Below the pieces are notes generated by a model. That model was not told the DNA's origin. It did not search any database and was given only the letters and a program-made list of their open reading frames with translations. DNA of 64,000 nucleotides from Cycas panzhihuaensis (Eukaryota > Cycadophyta): positions 61,511,741-61,575,740 of the forward strand of contig CM041465.1 in the NCBI GenBank assembly GCA_023213395.1, given 5' to 3'. Every line of letters starts with the position of its first letter. Positions within the stretch are counted from its first letter, which is position 1. Positions 22,896 through 32,920 of this stretch are shown here, one piece after another. A program made the translations under genes and the position numbers.

Positions 22896-23977
22896 TATTC
22901 AAAAGGAGAACAATAGAAAAAACATATTTTCAACCATAAAAGTTCACACAAATTAGGAGTTACCTCATAATCGAAGAGAAAGGAAACCAAAACGATTCTC
23001 TCTTGATGGAGTTGGCCTCTTTTAAGGAAGGAAGGGCCTTGAACTAAAGGAGAATCAGCTACAAATTCTGTATTGAGCTCAAGAGGAGAGTGATCCTACT
23101 AAAAATCCTTGATTTAGACCTACAACACTAGGGTTTCTACCCTACCAAGCATGGAGTAGAAGAAGAGAGGAAGAGTGAGGAGGAGAGATCTATTTCTTGA
23201 TCATGAGAGATTGAGAGAGCAATTGAGAGAGATAAAATAAGTTCAAAATTTATTTTTATGTCTCCTTTAGGGTTTTAGAGATGTTAGGGTTTAATTTAAG
23301 TAGGAAAGACCCCATGGCCATATGTCAAACTCATAATAAATATGAATTTGGCTATTTTTTAGCTATGATAATTAATGAATAATTGCCTTGTGGCAAACAT
23401 CGTAGTACTGCAAAGTTTGATGTAATGCCACAAAGCTTGAAGTAGTGTGAGGAAATATAAAAGAAAAATAAAAATAACCTAGAGAGTGACATAAAATATT
23501 ATCCTAAGGGTATAAAAACAAAGATTGGTGGACTAGTAAGGTCTTTTAAGGGCTCTAGGCAGTGGTTGGGCTACCCAATATGTGGAAAGGGTGGAGACCA
23601 AGCACCAATATCAATGTAAAAATATGTTGATGAGCAAGTAGGTTAAAAGTAACCATAGGGGTCATACAATAAGCTAGAAGTGAGTCAAAGTGGGCTACGG
23701 GGACCCATGAGTATCTACAAATTCTAGGAAGGTATTTCTTAGAGCTATGTGATGCCATAAGACCATGGTCATTGTCATCATAGGCTAAAATACAATCACA
23801 TGCAAGGGCTAGGTAAGCAAACCAAGCAATAAGACAAGCCATGCAATCGTATCATGCTATTGAAACCACAAATATATCTCATCGTGCCATAAAAGTAAAT
23901 AGGGTAAGAGACAAGAATGCTTACCTATGCTTACCTAAGGGATGCCACTCCTACCCATTCCCAATGGATGAGAAATA
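22896..23977 (-). repeat. Tat-I 5' LTR, second part
   Basis: Begins with the second TATTC. It aligns with the right half of the Tat-IV 3' LTR (about 51950-53036), including the stem-loop near 23320, and ends GAGAAATA where GAGAAACA is expected. It is AT-rich and holds no gene; the frame 23555-23842 has no recognisable domain. Confidence 0.7.
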
Positions 23978-25754
23978 AGGTCCAAGGTCTTATTAGTCAT
24001 ACCAATAGGAGGCCTTCGAGTCTATTACTAACCCTTTTGGTCACATGGTAGAGAGGCTTCCTTACAACATTGTGATTACCTAGGGAGTTTCTTAAGGCCA
24101 ACTTAGATCTTAATATCTTCTAGTACCTAGTATTTATCTATGGTAGAATCACACATCATCACTTGCATCTTGATGACTTCCACATATACCTCGAGGTGTA
24201 AGGCATTAACAAAGATATACCTCTTTAATTCTTTAGGCAAAGTTACCTTAGAAGAATGAAGGAGGTCATAGAATTACCTCATAAAGTTATGGTTGAACTC
24301 CTCATGGCCTTGTTTAAGTGACAAAAGGGATTTAACCCTAATTTCAAAGGCCCTAGCCACATTAAAGTAGCTAATAAATTTATCAACTAACTATTGAAAG
24401 GTAAAAATAGAGTGGGCAGGGAGATAGTAGAACTATTTATGGGTATCTCCCTAAAAGGATCTTAGGAATAACTTCATAAGGATATGATTATAGGCCTAAT
24501 AATCAATACACACCATGGTGAAACTCTTAATATGTTCAGTTTAGGTCCTGTGAAGGTGTACCATCAAATATAGGTACTTTGAGGGGATGAGGTGATAGGT
24601 TGGTCCTAATAGCCTCAATAAATAATAAGGTTTAGCACTAGTCAACAAAGGGGTGAATCTCTGATTGAGCTAGTAGATCAACTTAGGAATATGAAGGAGA
24701 TGGGTATAGGTACTCGCTTCTAACATGTGAGAGATAAAGAGTAGAATCATAGAGAGCATGTGAGGCTCCTCCTGATTGATGAGGAGGGACTCCTCCCATA
24801 TAGGAATGCATTAGATAAGGAGGTGGGCAAAGAGGTCTCAACCCACTATGAGGGCATACCGCATGGGTAGAAGAAAGGTGCAAGTATGCCCCTATAGGGG
24901 TTGATAAATGGGATGGTAGAATATGAGGGGGAATAGGTCCCCCTTGTAGAGAAACTATACATGAGGTAGAATATGATGCAAGAGATGCAGGATGGGGATA
25001 TGGTTTTGCCTGTAAGGTCCCCTAATAAGAGGAGCAACCCCATAGGGATGGAGCGGGTCCACTGCATAAGTAGGAAGGGAGTTTGATACCCCATGTTCCC
25101 AAGGTTGTGATGTATACCTTTGGGGAATATAAAGTGAAGTTTTAATGAGCCATGGTTGAGGATGAATAGGAGCAAAGCCTCCATGCCTCAAATCATAGGG
25201 ATGTGGATGTATAGTAGGTGGAATGAAAGGGATATATGTCATAACTAACTGTGATATAATTGTTTGTAAAAGGGGTATGCTTGACCTTATTTGGTAGGTT
25301 TACATGTTGTGAGGGATCCCTTAGGTTAAGGGAGCACTCGTAGATACGAGATTCATAGGAGTGGGCTCTAAAAGTAAGGAAGATGTTGGTTGTGATGATG
25401 TAGGAGGGATGGTAGTAGAAGAGGAGGGTGTTGTACTCTGAAGGAAATACTCTAACCACTTAGGAGGCAATTGAGCACTTACAACCTAAAAGCATTACCT
25501 CAATGTATCTACCACATCTCTAGAAGAGGTGCAAGCTTAATAATCATAGGAGGTGGAAGATTCCCTATGTTGACCAAAGATTACAAGTTGATCTATGGGA
25601 GTCCTCTCACCGAAGTGAGAGGGGTTTGTAGGATAAGATCCCCTTATGACATGTGTAGGAAGGGGTTGGAGGTCCAGATAGACTTTTGGTTGTTAATTTG
25701 GATAATATAATGGACCATCACCACCAAGAGTGGGATCTTGATGGCGATAGGAAG
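23978..25754 (-). pseudogene. Tat-V gag remnant, main part
   Basis: Collinear with Tat-III 45780-47600 and Tat-II 18430-20050: capsid region at 24060-24400, NLPPHP-type segment near 24590, and the Pro/His/Gly-rich half at 24680-25460 with a YIPQRYTSQPWEHG motif matching YVPPGYTSQPWGQG of Tat-II. Many stops; no frame exceeds 115 residues. It is cut at 25754 by the chromovirus CV1. Confidence 0.7.
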
Positions 25755-25987
25755 TGTTATGAAACTCTTTAATTAAAATCTAATTCATTATTATTAACAA
25801 AGGGATGTCATTGATAAAAGACATAACCTTTGTAAAAGGGGACAATATGCATATAAAATTGGCCCTAGCTGGCATATGTATCATCATTCACTTTTTTCAA
25901 TTTAATATCAAGAACTTTTTCTATATTCATTACTTGCGCACTTGATTGTTTGTCCTTGCTTTTCTCTAACATATTTAGTCTATTACA
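25755..25987 (+). repeat. CV1 5' LTR
   Basis: Starts TGTTATGAAACTC, ends TCTATTACA; 233 bp. Pairs with 31937-32168 along its whole length. Confidence 0.9.
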
Positions 25988-25989
25988 AT

Positions 25990-26000
25990 TGGTATTAGAG
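25990..26000 (+). promoter_or_regulatory. CV1 primer-binding site (initiator tRNA-Met)
   Basis: TGGTATTAGAG, two bases after the LTR; complementary to the tRNA-iMet 3' end (TGGTATCAGAG) except for one C-to-T change. Confidence 0.85.
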
Positions 26001-27340
26001 AAGGTTTTGGCCCTCAACTATTTCATGCAATAGTAATAAATAGATACTGCTGGCTTCTTATTAGAAACACATTAATCTGCCTCATTTACTCATTATCTAC
26101 ATAATATCTCGAATTGTGATAGTAGAATATATTACTAGCCACTGTGTTGTTATTCTAGCGATGTCAAGTGTGCATCACCAACAATCAACATCTATTTGTT
26201 TTTGCATTTGTTCATCTATCTTGTGACCATTATTCATACATTCAGTGGTCTACTTTCCTATCTTGGCATCTACATCTTCATAAATCTTAGCTACTTGTCT
26301 ATCTCCATCATCGCTTTTCGTATTCCTGCGCCTATTTTCTCATTACTGGTTTCTTATTGTTGTAGTGCAGCCTATTTTCTTGTTGCTATTTTCTCGTTAC
26401 TGGGTTTCTCATTGCTGGTTTCTCATTGATTTCTTATTTATTCTCATTCTCTGTTCTCATTTCTGTCCCTATTTATTCATTGTAATCATCATTTGTTGCC
26501 ACTGCTTTTCTCCATCTTAAAGTCATTCATGTTGGACGTAGTCATTAAGAGGGCGTTGTGATTTTTGCAGCTTGTATACTATACATCTATGCATTAATAT
26601 GCACTAAAAACTAGTATCAACATCATACACGTGGCTAAATGAATTCTAATATGTTTTTGTAAATATATATATAAAGTCACTGGGTTATATTATTATATAT
26701 ATTAAAGTTTGAGAACAACCACTTATATTATCACATATATTAAACATTTGAGAATATTTAAGTTGTAGTATAATTTAAATTACACTTTAATATATTGTCA
26801 TTATTAGGTAAGTGAATAAAGATATTTTATATATCATTTTGGACACTATTATTATGTGTATTATATAATATATATTCCATAATTTTTATTATTATCTTCA
26901 TTATATTTAGGACACTTGAAGTTACATTTTGATTGCTCAACACAACAGATATATTCATTTTTATAATTCACTTATATAAGTCATTTGATTATCTTGAGCC
27001 ATTATTCTCTTATGTTAGGTATTTAATTTTCATTTTTTTTTAAGTCATCTCACCTTATTCAATTTATTAATATATGTTGAACATTGAATAGTTGAATAAT
27101 TTTTCTTGCTCCACCCCAGACATTCTTTCCTATATTCTTCTCATCAGTCCATCAATTTATTCAATTATTTGTTTACTCACCAGTTGATGTCCTCCTAAGT
27201 TTTGATATTAAGTATTAGGATTAATTTGGCATCCATTTACAAAATTTATATGTTAATAAAAGGAGTGAAAGAGAACTACACTTGCTTTAAACACGACAAT
27301 CAATCAATGGAGTCATATTTATACAATTATTAAAATAATG
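26001..27340 (+). other. CV1 untranslated leader
   Basis: 1.3 kb of AT-rich sequence between the primer site and gag. The frame 26196-26429 is a low-complexity Phe/Leu/Ile/Ser run without a recognisable domain. I see no gene here; long leaders are usual in these elements. Confidence 0.6.
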
Positions 27341-28560
27341 AATACTAAAGATATGGCAGGTAACACCGTTCAAAAATAAATCGTCGAACCAATCACTCAA
27401 GTAGTCCACAACATGGTCTAAACATTAAATGGTCTCTTAAATTATATGTTACACCAAATTTTAGATAAACTAACTATCATAGCAACAAGCAGAAAGGAAG
27501 ATATGGTTGTGCTAGATTCAGAAGATGAAGCAATGAGTCACCAATCATATATTAGACATCAAACTATAAGAAATTAGTTAAGTCCTCAGATATCTCTAAT
27601 TACTTTTGAAAACAAGGCTATTAGAAAGTATCTCAATGAATATTAGAATTTAACTACTGAAGAACAGAAGTTAGTGGGATTTCAAGCATACATCAATTGC
27701 TTACAAAGTACTCAAACACAAAAGAAGAAAAAGAAGAAAAAATTACTATACAACATTTCAATATAGAGCAAAAATCGCATGAGTCGAGAGTGTGGATTCA
27801 GCAAATAGAAAACTACTTTCGCTTAATGGAGATTGAGCCAGTAGAGTAAGTTCCATTAGCTACCCTTCACATGGATGGAATAGCATACGAATGGTGGCAG
27901 TGTCTAGAACGAACTTCTTTTCAAACTTAACTTCCAACTTGGAAAGAATTTGTACGTTTATTCATCGAACAATTTGAGATTGTGTCTAATCGAGATTATT
28001 ATTATGAATTACGAAGATTAAATAGACAGGATCTATGGAATAATACAATGCAACATTTATAAAATCAAGTTATGTGTTAGAAGATATTATAATGAATCAA
28101 CTTATCCAATTATATATAGATGGATTAACCATTAAGATCCAAGCAGACATCAAAATTCAAGAACCCTAGGATCTGAATAAGACAATACAATTGGCCAAAA
28201 TTAGGGAAGGAAAAATCATTGAATTATAAAAAGTAAGAACAATACCCTATATACCTCCTTATGATCATTCTAATCCTTCTCTAACTACTTGACCTAGTCT
28301 AATACCTAGTAGAGTTACTCGACCAATTAAACCATTACTTCAAAGGACAAGAACCAAGCAAGAAGAATTACGAAAAAAGAATCTCTATTTCAGGTGTGCT
28401 GAGAAATAAACACCTAATCACAAATGTCAGAAAAATCAATTATATACAATTGAATTATTCCCGGTAGCATAAAATGAGGAAATTGAAGAAGAGGATGATA
28501 CAAAGTATGAACAAGAAAATACTAATGAAAATCAGGAGTACCAATATGATCAGGAGGAGG
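27340..28560 (+). pseudogene. CV1 gag remnant
   Basis: Begins near ATGAATACTAAAGATATGGC at 27340. It contains a capsid segment with the EWWQCLERTSF and WKEFVRLFIEQFE signatures (27880-27980) typical of chromovirus Gag, and near 28390 a zinc knuckle whose first Cys is lost (YFRCAEK, then HKCQ). At least ten in-frame stops are visible. The 3' part (28080-28560) aligns with the open frame of the composite element at 56815-57320. Confidence 0.8.
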
Positions 28561-29010
28561 ACATCTTAAAAATGTCATTCTCAGCTATGAGTGGTTTGAC
28601 AAGGTCTGACACGCTTAAATTACGAGGATTTATTAAAAATCAGTCCATTACAATTTTGATCGATCTCAGAAGTACTCATAATTTTATTGATAGGATATTA
28701 GCTCAACACTTAAAACTATTTCCATCTAGAATGACATCTTTTCAAGTAAGTGTTAGGGGATGACATGTTATACCTAGACCAGGAATTATGGAAAACCTTA
28801 AAATCTCAATTGGCAATGTTATTATTAAAGAAAATTTTTATGTATTAGATGTTGGTGGAGTAGATATTGTTATGGGGAGCCAATGATTGTGTACTCTAGG
28901 AACTTTTGAGATGAATCTTTAAGAATTATTTATGAGATATAAGAAAGATGGAAGAACTATCATCCTTCAAGGAGAGAAACCTGGAAATAACCAACTAATA
29001 TCCTATAAAT
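28561..29010 (+). pseudogene. CV1 protease remnant
   Basis: Matches the intact copy at 57320-57730. The active site DSGSTHNFID is changed to DLRSTHNFID at 28660-28690, so it could not cut. The downstream YVLDVGGVDIVMGSQ flap and LGTFEMNL remain. Two stops interrupt it. Confidence 0.82.
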
Positions 29011-29012
29011 GA

Positions 29013-29960
29013 ATGGGAAAATTAATCAAGAAAGGCCATCATGGTATGATGGCTCAACTTTTTTCGATCCAGGCAAAAATTAAGCCAACCACACAAGAAA
29101 ATGATCTACAAAGTGTCATCCAGAAACATAAAGAAGTTTTCCAAAATATTCTAGTAGAATTGCCACTAGACAGGGGATTTGAACATCAAATTGAATTGGA
29201 AGTAGGTACTAATCCAATTGTTATTTGACCCTATAAACAACCACATCATTATCAGAATGAGATTGAAAAGATCATATAAGAATTATTAGACATAGGAGCA
29301 ATAACTCCTAGTAAAAGTTCGTTTGCAATACCTGTAATCTTAGTAAGGAAGAAAGATAGATCTTATCATATGTACATAGATTATAGAGCACTAAATAAAC
29401 TTACAATAAAAAATAAATTTCCTATACCAAGAATCTATGAGCTGCTAGACGAATTACATGGAGCAGAATATTTTTTAAAAATTGATTTAAAGTCAGGTTA
29501 TCATCAAATTTATATTAAACCAGAAGATACGTACAAAACAACCTTTAGTACATACCATGGTTATTGTGAATTTAAGGTAATGCCCTTTAGCCTAACCAAT
29601 GCACCAACCACATTCGAAGCTATAATGAATCAAGTTCTAAAACCTTTCTTGTAGAAGTTTGCCTTAGTCTTCTTTGATGACATATTAATATTTAGTAAAT
29701 AATAGGGAGAACACATGAACCATCTTGACCAAGTACTGAGCACCTTGAAGAAACAAAAATTTTATGCTAATAAATCAAAATGTTATTTTGGAATGAAAGA
29801 AATAGAATATGTAGGTCATCTTATATCGAAAGAAGGAATTAGAGATGACCCAAGGAAAGTTAAGACAATTCAAGAATGGACGATACCCAAAAATATTACT
29901 AAACTCTGAGCATTTTTAGGTTTAGTAGGATATTATTAACGTTTTGTTAAAAATTATGCA
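29013..29960 (+). pseudogene. CV1 reverse transcriptase remnant
   Basis: Clear RT motifs: MYIDYRALNKLTIKNKFPIP (29370), FLKIDLKSGYHQI, KVMPFSLTNAPTTFEAIMNQ, the active site VFFDDILIFS (about 29668), and the EYVGHLISKEGI thumb. The FFDD box keeps both catalytic Asp residues. Stops at about 29653, 29700 and 29908 break the frame. Confidence 0.9.
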
Positions 29961-30530
29961 CAGAGAACAACTGCCTTAACTTGTTTATTAAAAAAGGATT
30001 CTTTTCAATGGAATGAAGAAGCGACAAATTGAAATAAATAATAATCCAATTACCGATGTTAACATCACTTGATTTTTCTAAAATTTTTATAATAGAATGT
30101 GATGCATTAGGAACATGAATTGGTGCAATTCTAATGCAAGAAGGTAAACCCATTGCATTTGAGAGTAGAAAGCTAAATAATAGAGAAATTCTAAAATCTA
30201 CCTATGATAAGGAAATGTTGGCCATTATACACACTTTGGTTAAATGACATTAATATTTATTAGGTAGCAAATTTATAGTCAATATAGATCATAATAATTT
30301 GTAATATTTATTGAAACAAAAAGAATTATCCCCTAAACAATAGAAGTGGATAAGTAAAATTCAAGCATTTGATTTTGACATAACATATAATAAAGGAAAA
30401 AATAATATGGTGGTTGATGCATTGTCATGAAAAGATCAAAAAAGTGCAAAATCTCAGTTAAAAGCCATCTCAATGATAAAACCAATATGGATCATGGAAT
30501 TACAATTAGAATATATAAAAGATCTTGACA
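29961..30530 (+). pseudogene. CV1 RNase H remnant
   Basis: Conventional Ty3/gypsy RNase H: IECDALGT (first Asp kept), GAILMQEGKPIAFESRKLN, STYDKEMLAI (Glu), VNIDHNNL (Asp) and the end KGKNNMVVDALS. Several stops. Unlike the Tat elements it has one RNase H only. Confidence 0.85.
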
Positions 30531-31600
30531 TTTAATAATTGATTCTAAGAATGCAACAAGGAAAAGAAGACAAAATCAAATGGAAGAATGATATTTTATG
30601 GTATAAAGGACAGATACTCTTAAGTGCAAAATCAGCTTTTCGTGACAAGATATTGAATGAAGCACATACCATACCTATAACAGGTCATGGAGGATTTTAT
30701 AAAACATATCTTCGAGCCAAACAATCATTTTTCTAGAAGGGGATAAAAAAGGACATTAAGAAATTTATTTCTGAATGCACAATTTGACAAACTAATAAAT
30801 ATGAATGTATTGCTACTCTTGGACTGCTCTAACATCTTCTTACTCTACAAAAAAAATGGGAAAGTATTAGCATGGATTTTATCACTGGTTTACCAAAATC
30901 AGAAGGGAAAGATGCTATATACATGATTGTATATCACTTAAAAAAATTTGCTCACTTTATACCCATTCAATCTAATTATAAAGCTCAGCAGTTGGCTGAA
31001 ATATTTGTCAAAGAAATTCACGCATTACATGGATTTCCATAGACCATTATTAGCAACAGGGATCTCAAATTCTTAAGTCACTTTTGGCAAGAAATGTTTC
31101 AACAAGTAGGTACAAAATTAGAAATGAGTACTAGTTTTCATCCACAAATAGATGGACAAACTAAAACTATGAAGAAATGTTTAGAAAATTACTTGCCAAA
31201 CTATGTGGCAGATAAACCGAGTTCATGGGTCAAGTGGCTACACTTAGCTGAAATCTGGTATAATTCTTCTTATCATTCATCCATTTAAATGACCCCGTAT
31301 CAAGCATTATATAGCTATCAACTAACCTGGTTGAAGGATTGGATAAACAAAGATAGTAAGGTTCCAGTAGTTCATGATTTTCTCTAAGAATCACAAAACA
31401 CAATTCAAATATTAAAGTGAAATTTAGAAGAAGCAAGAAATCGTATGAAACAACAAGTTGATAAACACCGTACCGAAAGAATATTTGATGTTGGGGGTTG
31501 AGTCTATGTAAGACTACAACCTTACAAGCAAGCATCAATAAAAAAAGTATCAAAAGGAGAAATTGAGTCCTCAATTCTATGGAGCTTTTCAGATTCAATA
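30531..31600 (+). pseudogene. CV1 integrase remnant
   Basis: Zinc-finger region ITGHGGFYKTYLRAKQSFF (30680-30735), core with SMDFITGLPKSEGKDAI (first Asp), SNRDLKFLSHFWQ (Asp in the RD, preceded by N) and FHPQIDGQTKTMKKCLENYL. In this last motif the catalytic Glu of the usual QTE is replaced by Lys. Stops at several Trp or Gln codons add to the damage, so this integrase is dead twice over. Confidence 0.88.
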
Positions 31601-31936
31601 GAAAATTGGAGAAGTGGCATATGCCTTAGAACTTCCAACTTCAAAATTACACAATGTATTTCATGTGTCTTATCTTAAAAAGAAAATTAGAAACCATATA
31701 CAGGTACAGACTGAATTACCTCTCCTAGATGAAGAAGGGAAACTAGTTTTATCACCCCAAGCTATCCTTGAAGTTTGAGAACACTGGTTATGGTTAAATA
31801 CTATTCAAGAATATTTAATCAAATGGAAACAACTCCCTCTTGAAGATGCTTCATGGGAATCCTCCGATTCTATAAAACTTCATCCTAATTTAAGAAAAGA
31901 AAGTTTCATGGATGAAACATCTTAAGAGGGAGGAAT
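31601..31936 (+). pseudogene. CV1 integrase tail and chromodomain-like segment
   Basis: GPF-region remnant followed by a stretch around 31760-31880 reading, across one stop, EHWLWLNTIQEYLIKWKQLP then EDASWES. This is the YLIKWKG...TWE pattern of chromodomains, thought to steer integration to modified histones. A purine run AAGAGGGAGGAA at 31924-31935 is the polypurine tract. Confidence 0.75.
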
Positions 31937-32168
31937 TGTTATGAACCTCTTTAATAAAATCTAATTAATAATTATTAATGAAGGGATGTCATTGATAAAA
32001 GACATAACCTTTGTAAGAGGGCACAATATGCATATAAAATTGGCCCTAGCTAGCATATGTATCATCATTCATTTTTTTCAATTTAATATCAAGAAATATT
32101 TCTATATTCATTACTTGCACACTCGATTGTTTGTCCTTTCTTTTCTATAATAGATTTAGTCTGTTATA
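31937..32168 (+). repeat. CV1 3' LTR
   Basis: 232 bp, starts TGTTATGAACCTC; its end reads TGTTATA, a decayed form of TATTACA in the 5' copy. Confidence 0.9.
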
Positions 32169-32502
32169 GGAATCCTCAAGATAAGAACAATCAGGGGCAT
32201 AATAATGGTATGCCTAATCAGATGGGTACCCCTCCATTGGTGACCCTGGGTCAGATGTAGTGATGGAGGAGAAAGAAGTCTTTACTTTCAAAGGGGGGAG
32301 ACCACATAGGTAATGAGAGAAGCACTACATTCACATCTCAAGCAAAGAACCCTAACAATAGAAGGATTAAACTAAGAGAAGAGTTTTAAAGTGATGAAAC
32401 ACTCTAATAGGACCTTATATGGAAGGAAGGGATAGCACAAGGAAACCAAAGGAACCCTAAGGTATCCCTACTAATGAGTCCCTAGTATGGTCACTAGTAA
32501 AA
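32169..32502 (-). pseudogene. Tat-V gag N-terminus, leader and primer site
   Basis: Continuation of Tat-V gag after the CV1 insertion: the stretch 32170-32340 matches the gag start of the other Tat copies. The primer site is at 32477-32496 (plus strand AGTCCCTAGTATGGTCACTA). Too decayed for a reading frame. Confidence 0.6.
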
Positions 32503-32782
32503 TGCACTTGCTGGGGGTAACGAGAGATAATTATTCACCTACAGGTAATAGGCTTAGGGTGCGGGGGGCCTAAAGAGGTGTGGTGAAATTTCTATTTACC
32601 TAGGAAGGGCATCCGTATACTATTTGAGCATAAATTTGGGACTTATGTGGTACATGTTCCCTTCTTCACATATAGGGTTTCAAGTTTTATGGTAAATAGG
32701 CTTTTGAGATATAGGTAGTTTACCTTCCCTAGGTTACTGGGTTGCCTAAGTAAGGCTTCTTTTATCCTCTTATGATAGATGG
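32503..32782 (-). repeat. Tat-V 5' LTR fragment
   Basis: LTR-type sequence next to the Tat-V primer site, including the GGGCATCCGTATA block shared by all Tat LTRs here. It is cut at 32782 by the TGGAAGC start of the Tat-IV LTR. Confidence 0.6.
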
Positions 32783-32920
32783 TGGAAGCACATCTTTAGG
32801 GGGTCACTAAACCTAAGGATATCAAGTCTACACTATTAGTATACCAGGGGCTTAAAGGTCTTTAGAGGCAAGTAGATAAGTCACCCACAAAGGGCATTCG
32901 TATATTCGAACATGGAATCA
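32783..32920 (-). repeat. Tat-IV 3' LTR, first part
   Basis: TGGAAGCACATCTTTAGGGG matches the Tat-IV 5' LTR start at 63917 and the Tat-I LTR start at 6180. It ends at AATCA, where Tat-III is inserted. Confidence 0.65.

Larger units (their letters stand above)
1..23977 (-). mobile_element. Tat-I: decayed Ty3/gypsy Tat-type element, split by Tat-II
   Basis: Minus-strand Ty3/gypsy element whose 3' end lies left of the window. Going leftward it has a 5' LTR (6180-8264, continued at 22896-23977), a primer-binding site, gag, protease, RT/RNase H and part of integrase. All coding parts align block by block with Tat-II and Tat-III but are full of stops and frameshifts. Tat-II (8265-22895) sits in its 5' LTR with a TATTC duplication on each side. 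The right LTR end (GAGAAATA in place of GAGAAACA) abuts gag sequence of Tat-V, so Tat-I was itself inserted into Tat-V. Confidence 0.8.
25755..32168 (+). mobile_element. CV1: degenerate full-length chromovirus (Ty3/gypsy)
   Basis: A 6.4-kb element with LTRs at 25755-25987 and 31937-32168, flanked by GGAAG and GGAAT (5-bp duplication with one mismatch). Order gag, protease, RT, RNase H, integrase and a C-terminal chromodomain-like segment marks a chromovirus of the plant group with short LTRs and an iMet primer (Reina/Galadriel-like; I cannot fix the lineage by eye). Nearly every gene has stops of the CAA-to-TAA, CGA-to-TGA or TGG-to-TAG kind. Confidence 0.88.
23978..32782 (-). mobile_element. 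Tat-V: oldest Tat element, visible as gag and LTR start
   Basis: Pieces: gag 23978-25754, gag N-terminus 32169-32440, primer site 32477-32496 and the first 280 bp of the 5' LTR (32503-32782). Tat-I interrupts gag on the left, CV1 interrupts it in the middle, and Tat-IV interrupts its LTR on the right. The remaining parts must lie outside the window on both sides. It is the host of all other insertions seen here. Confidence 0.7.

Noticed and set aside
26196-26429. Small hydrophobic membrane protein in the CV1 leader
   Set aside because: Low-complexity AT-rich sequence with no conservation to judge by.
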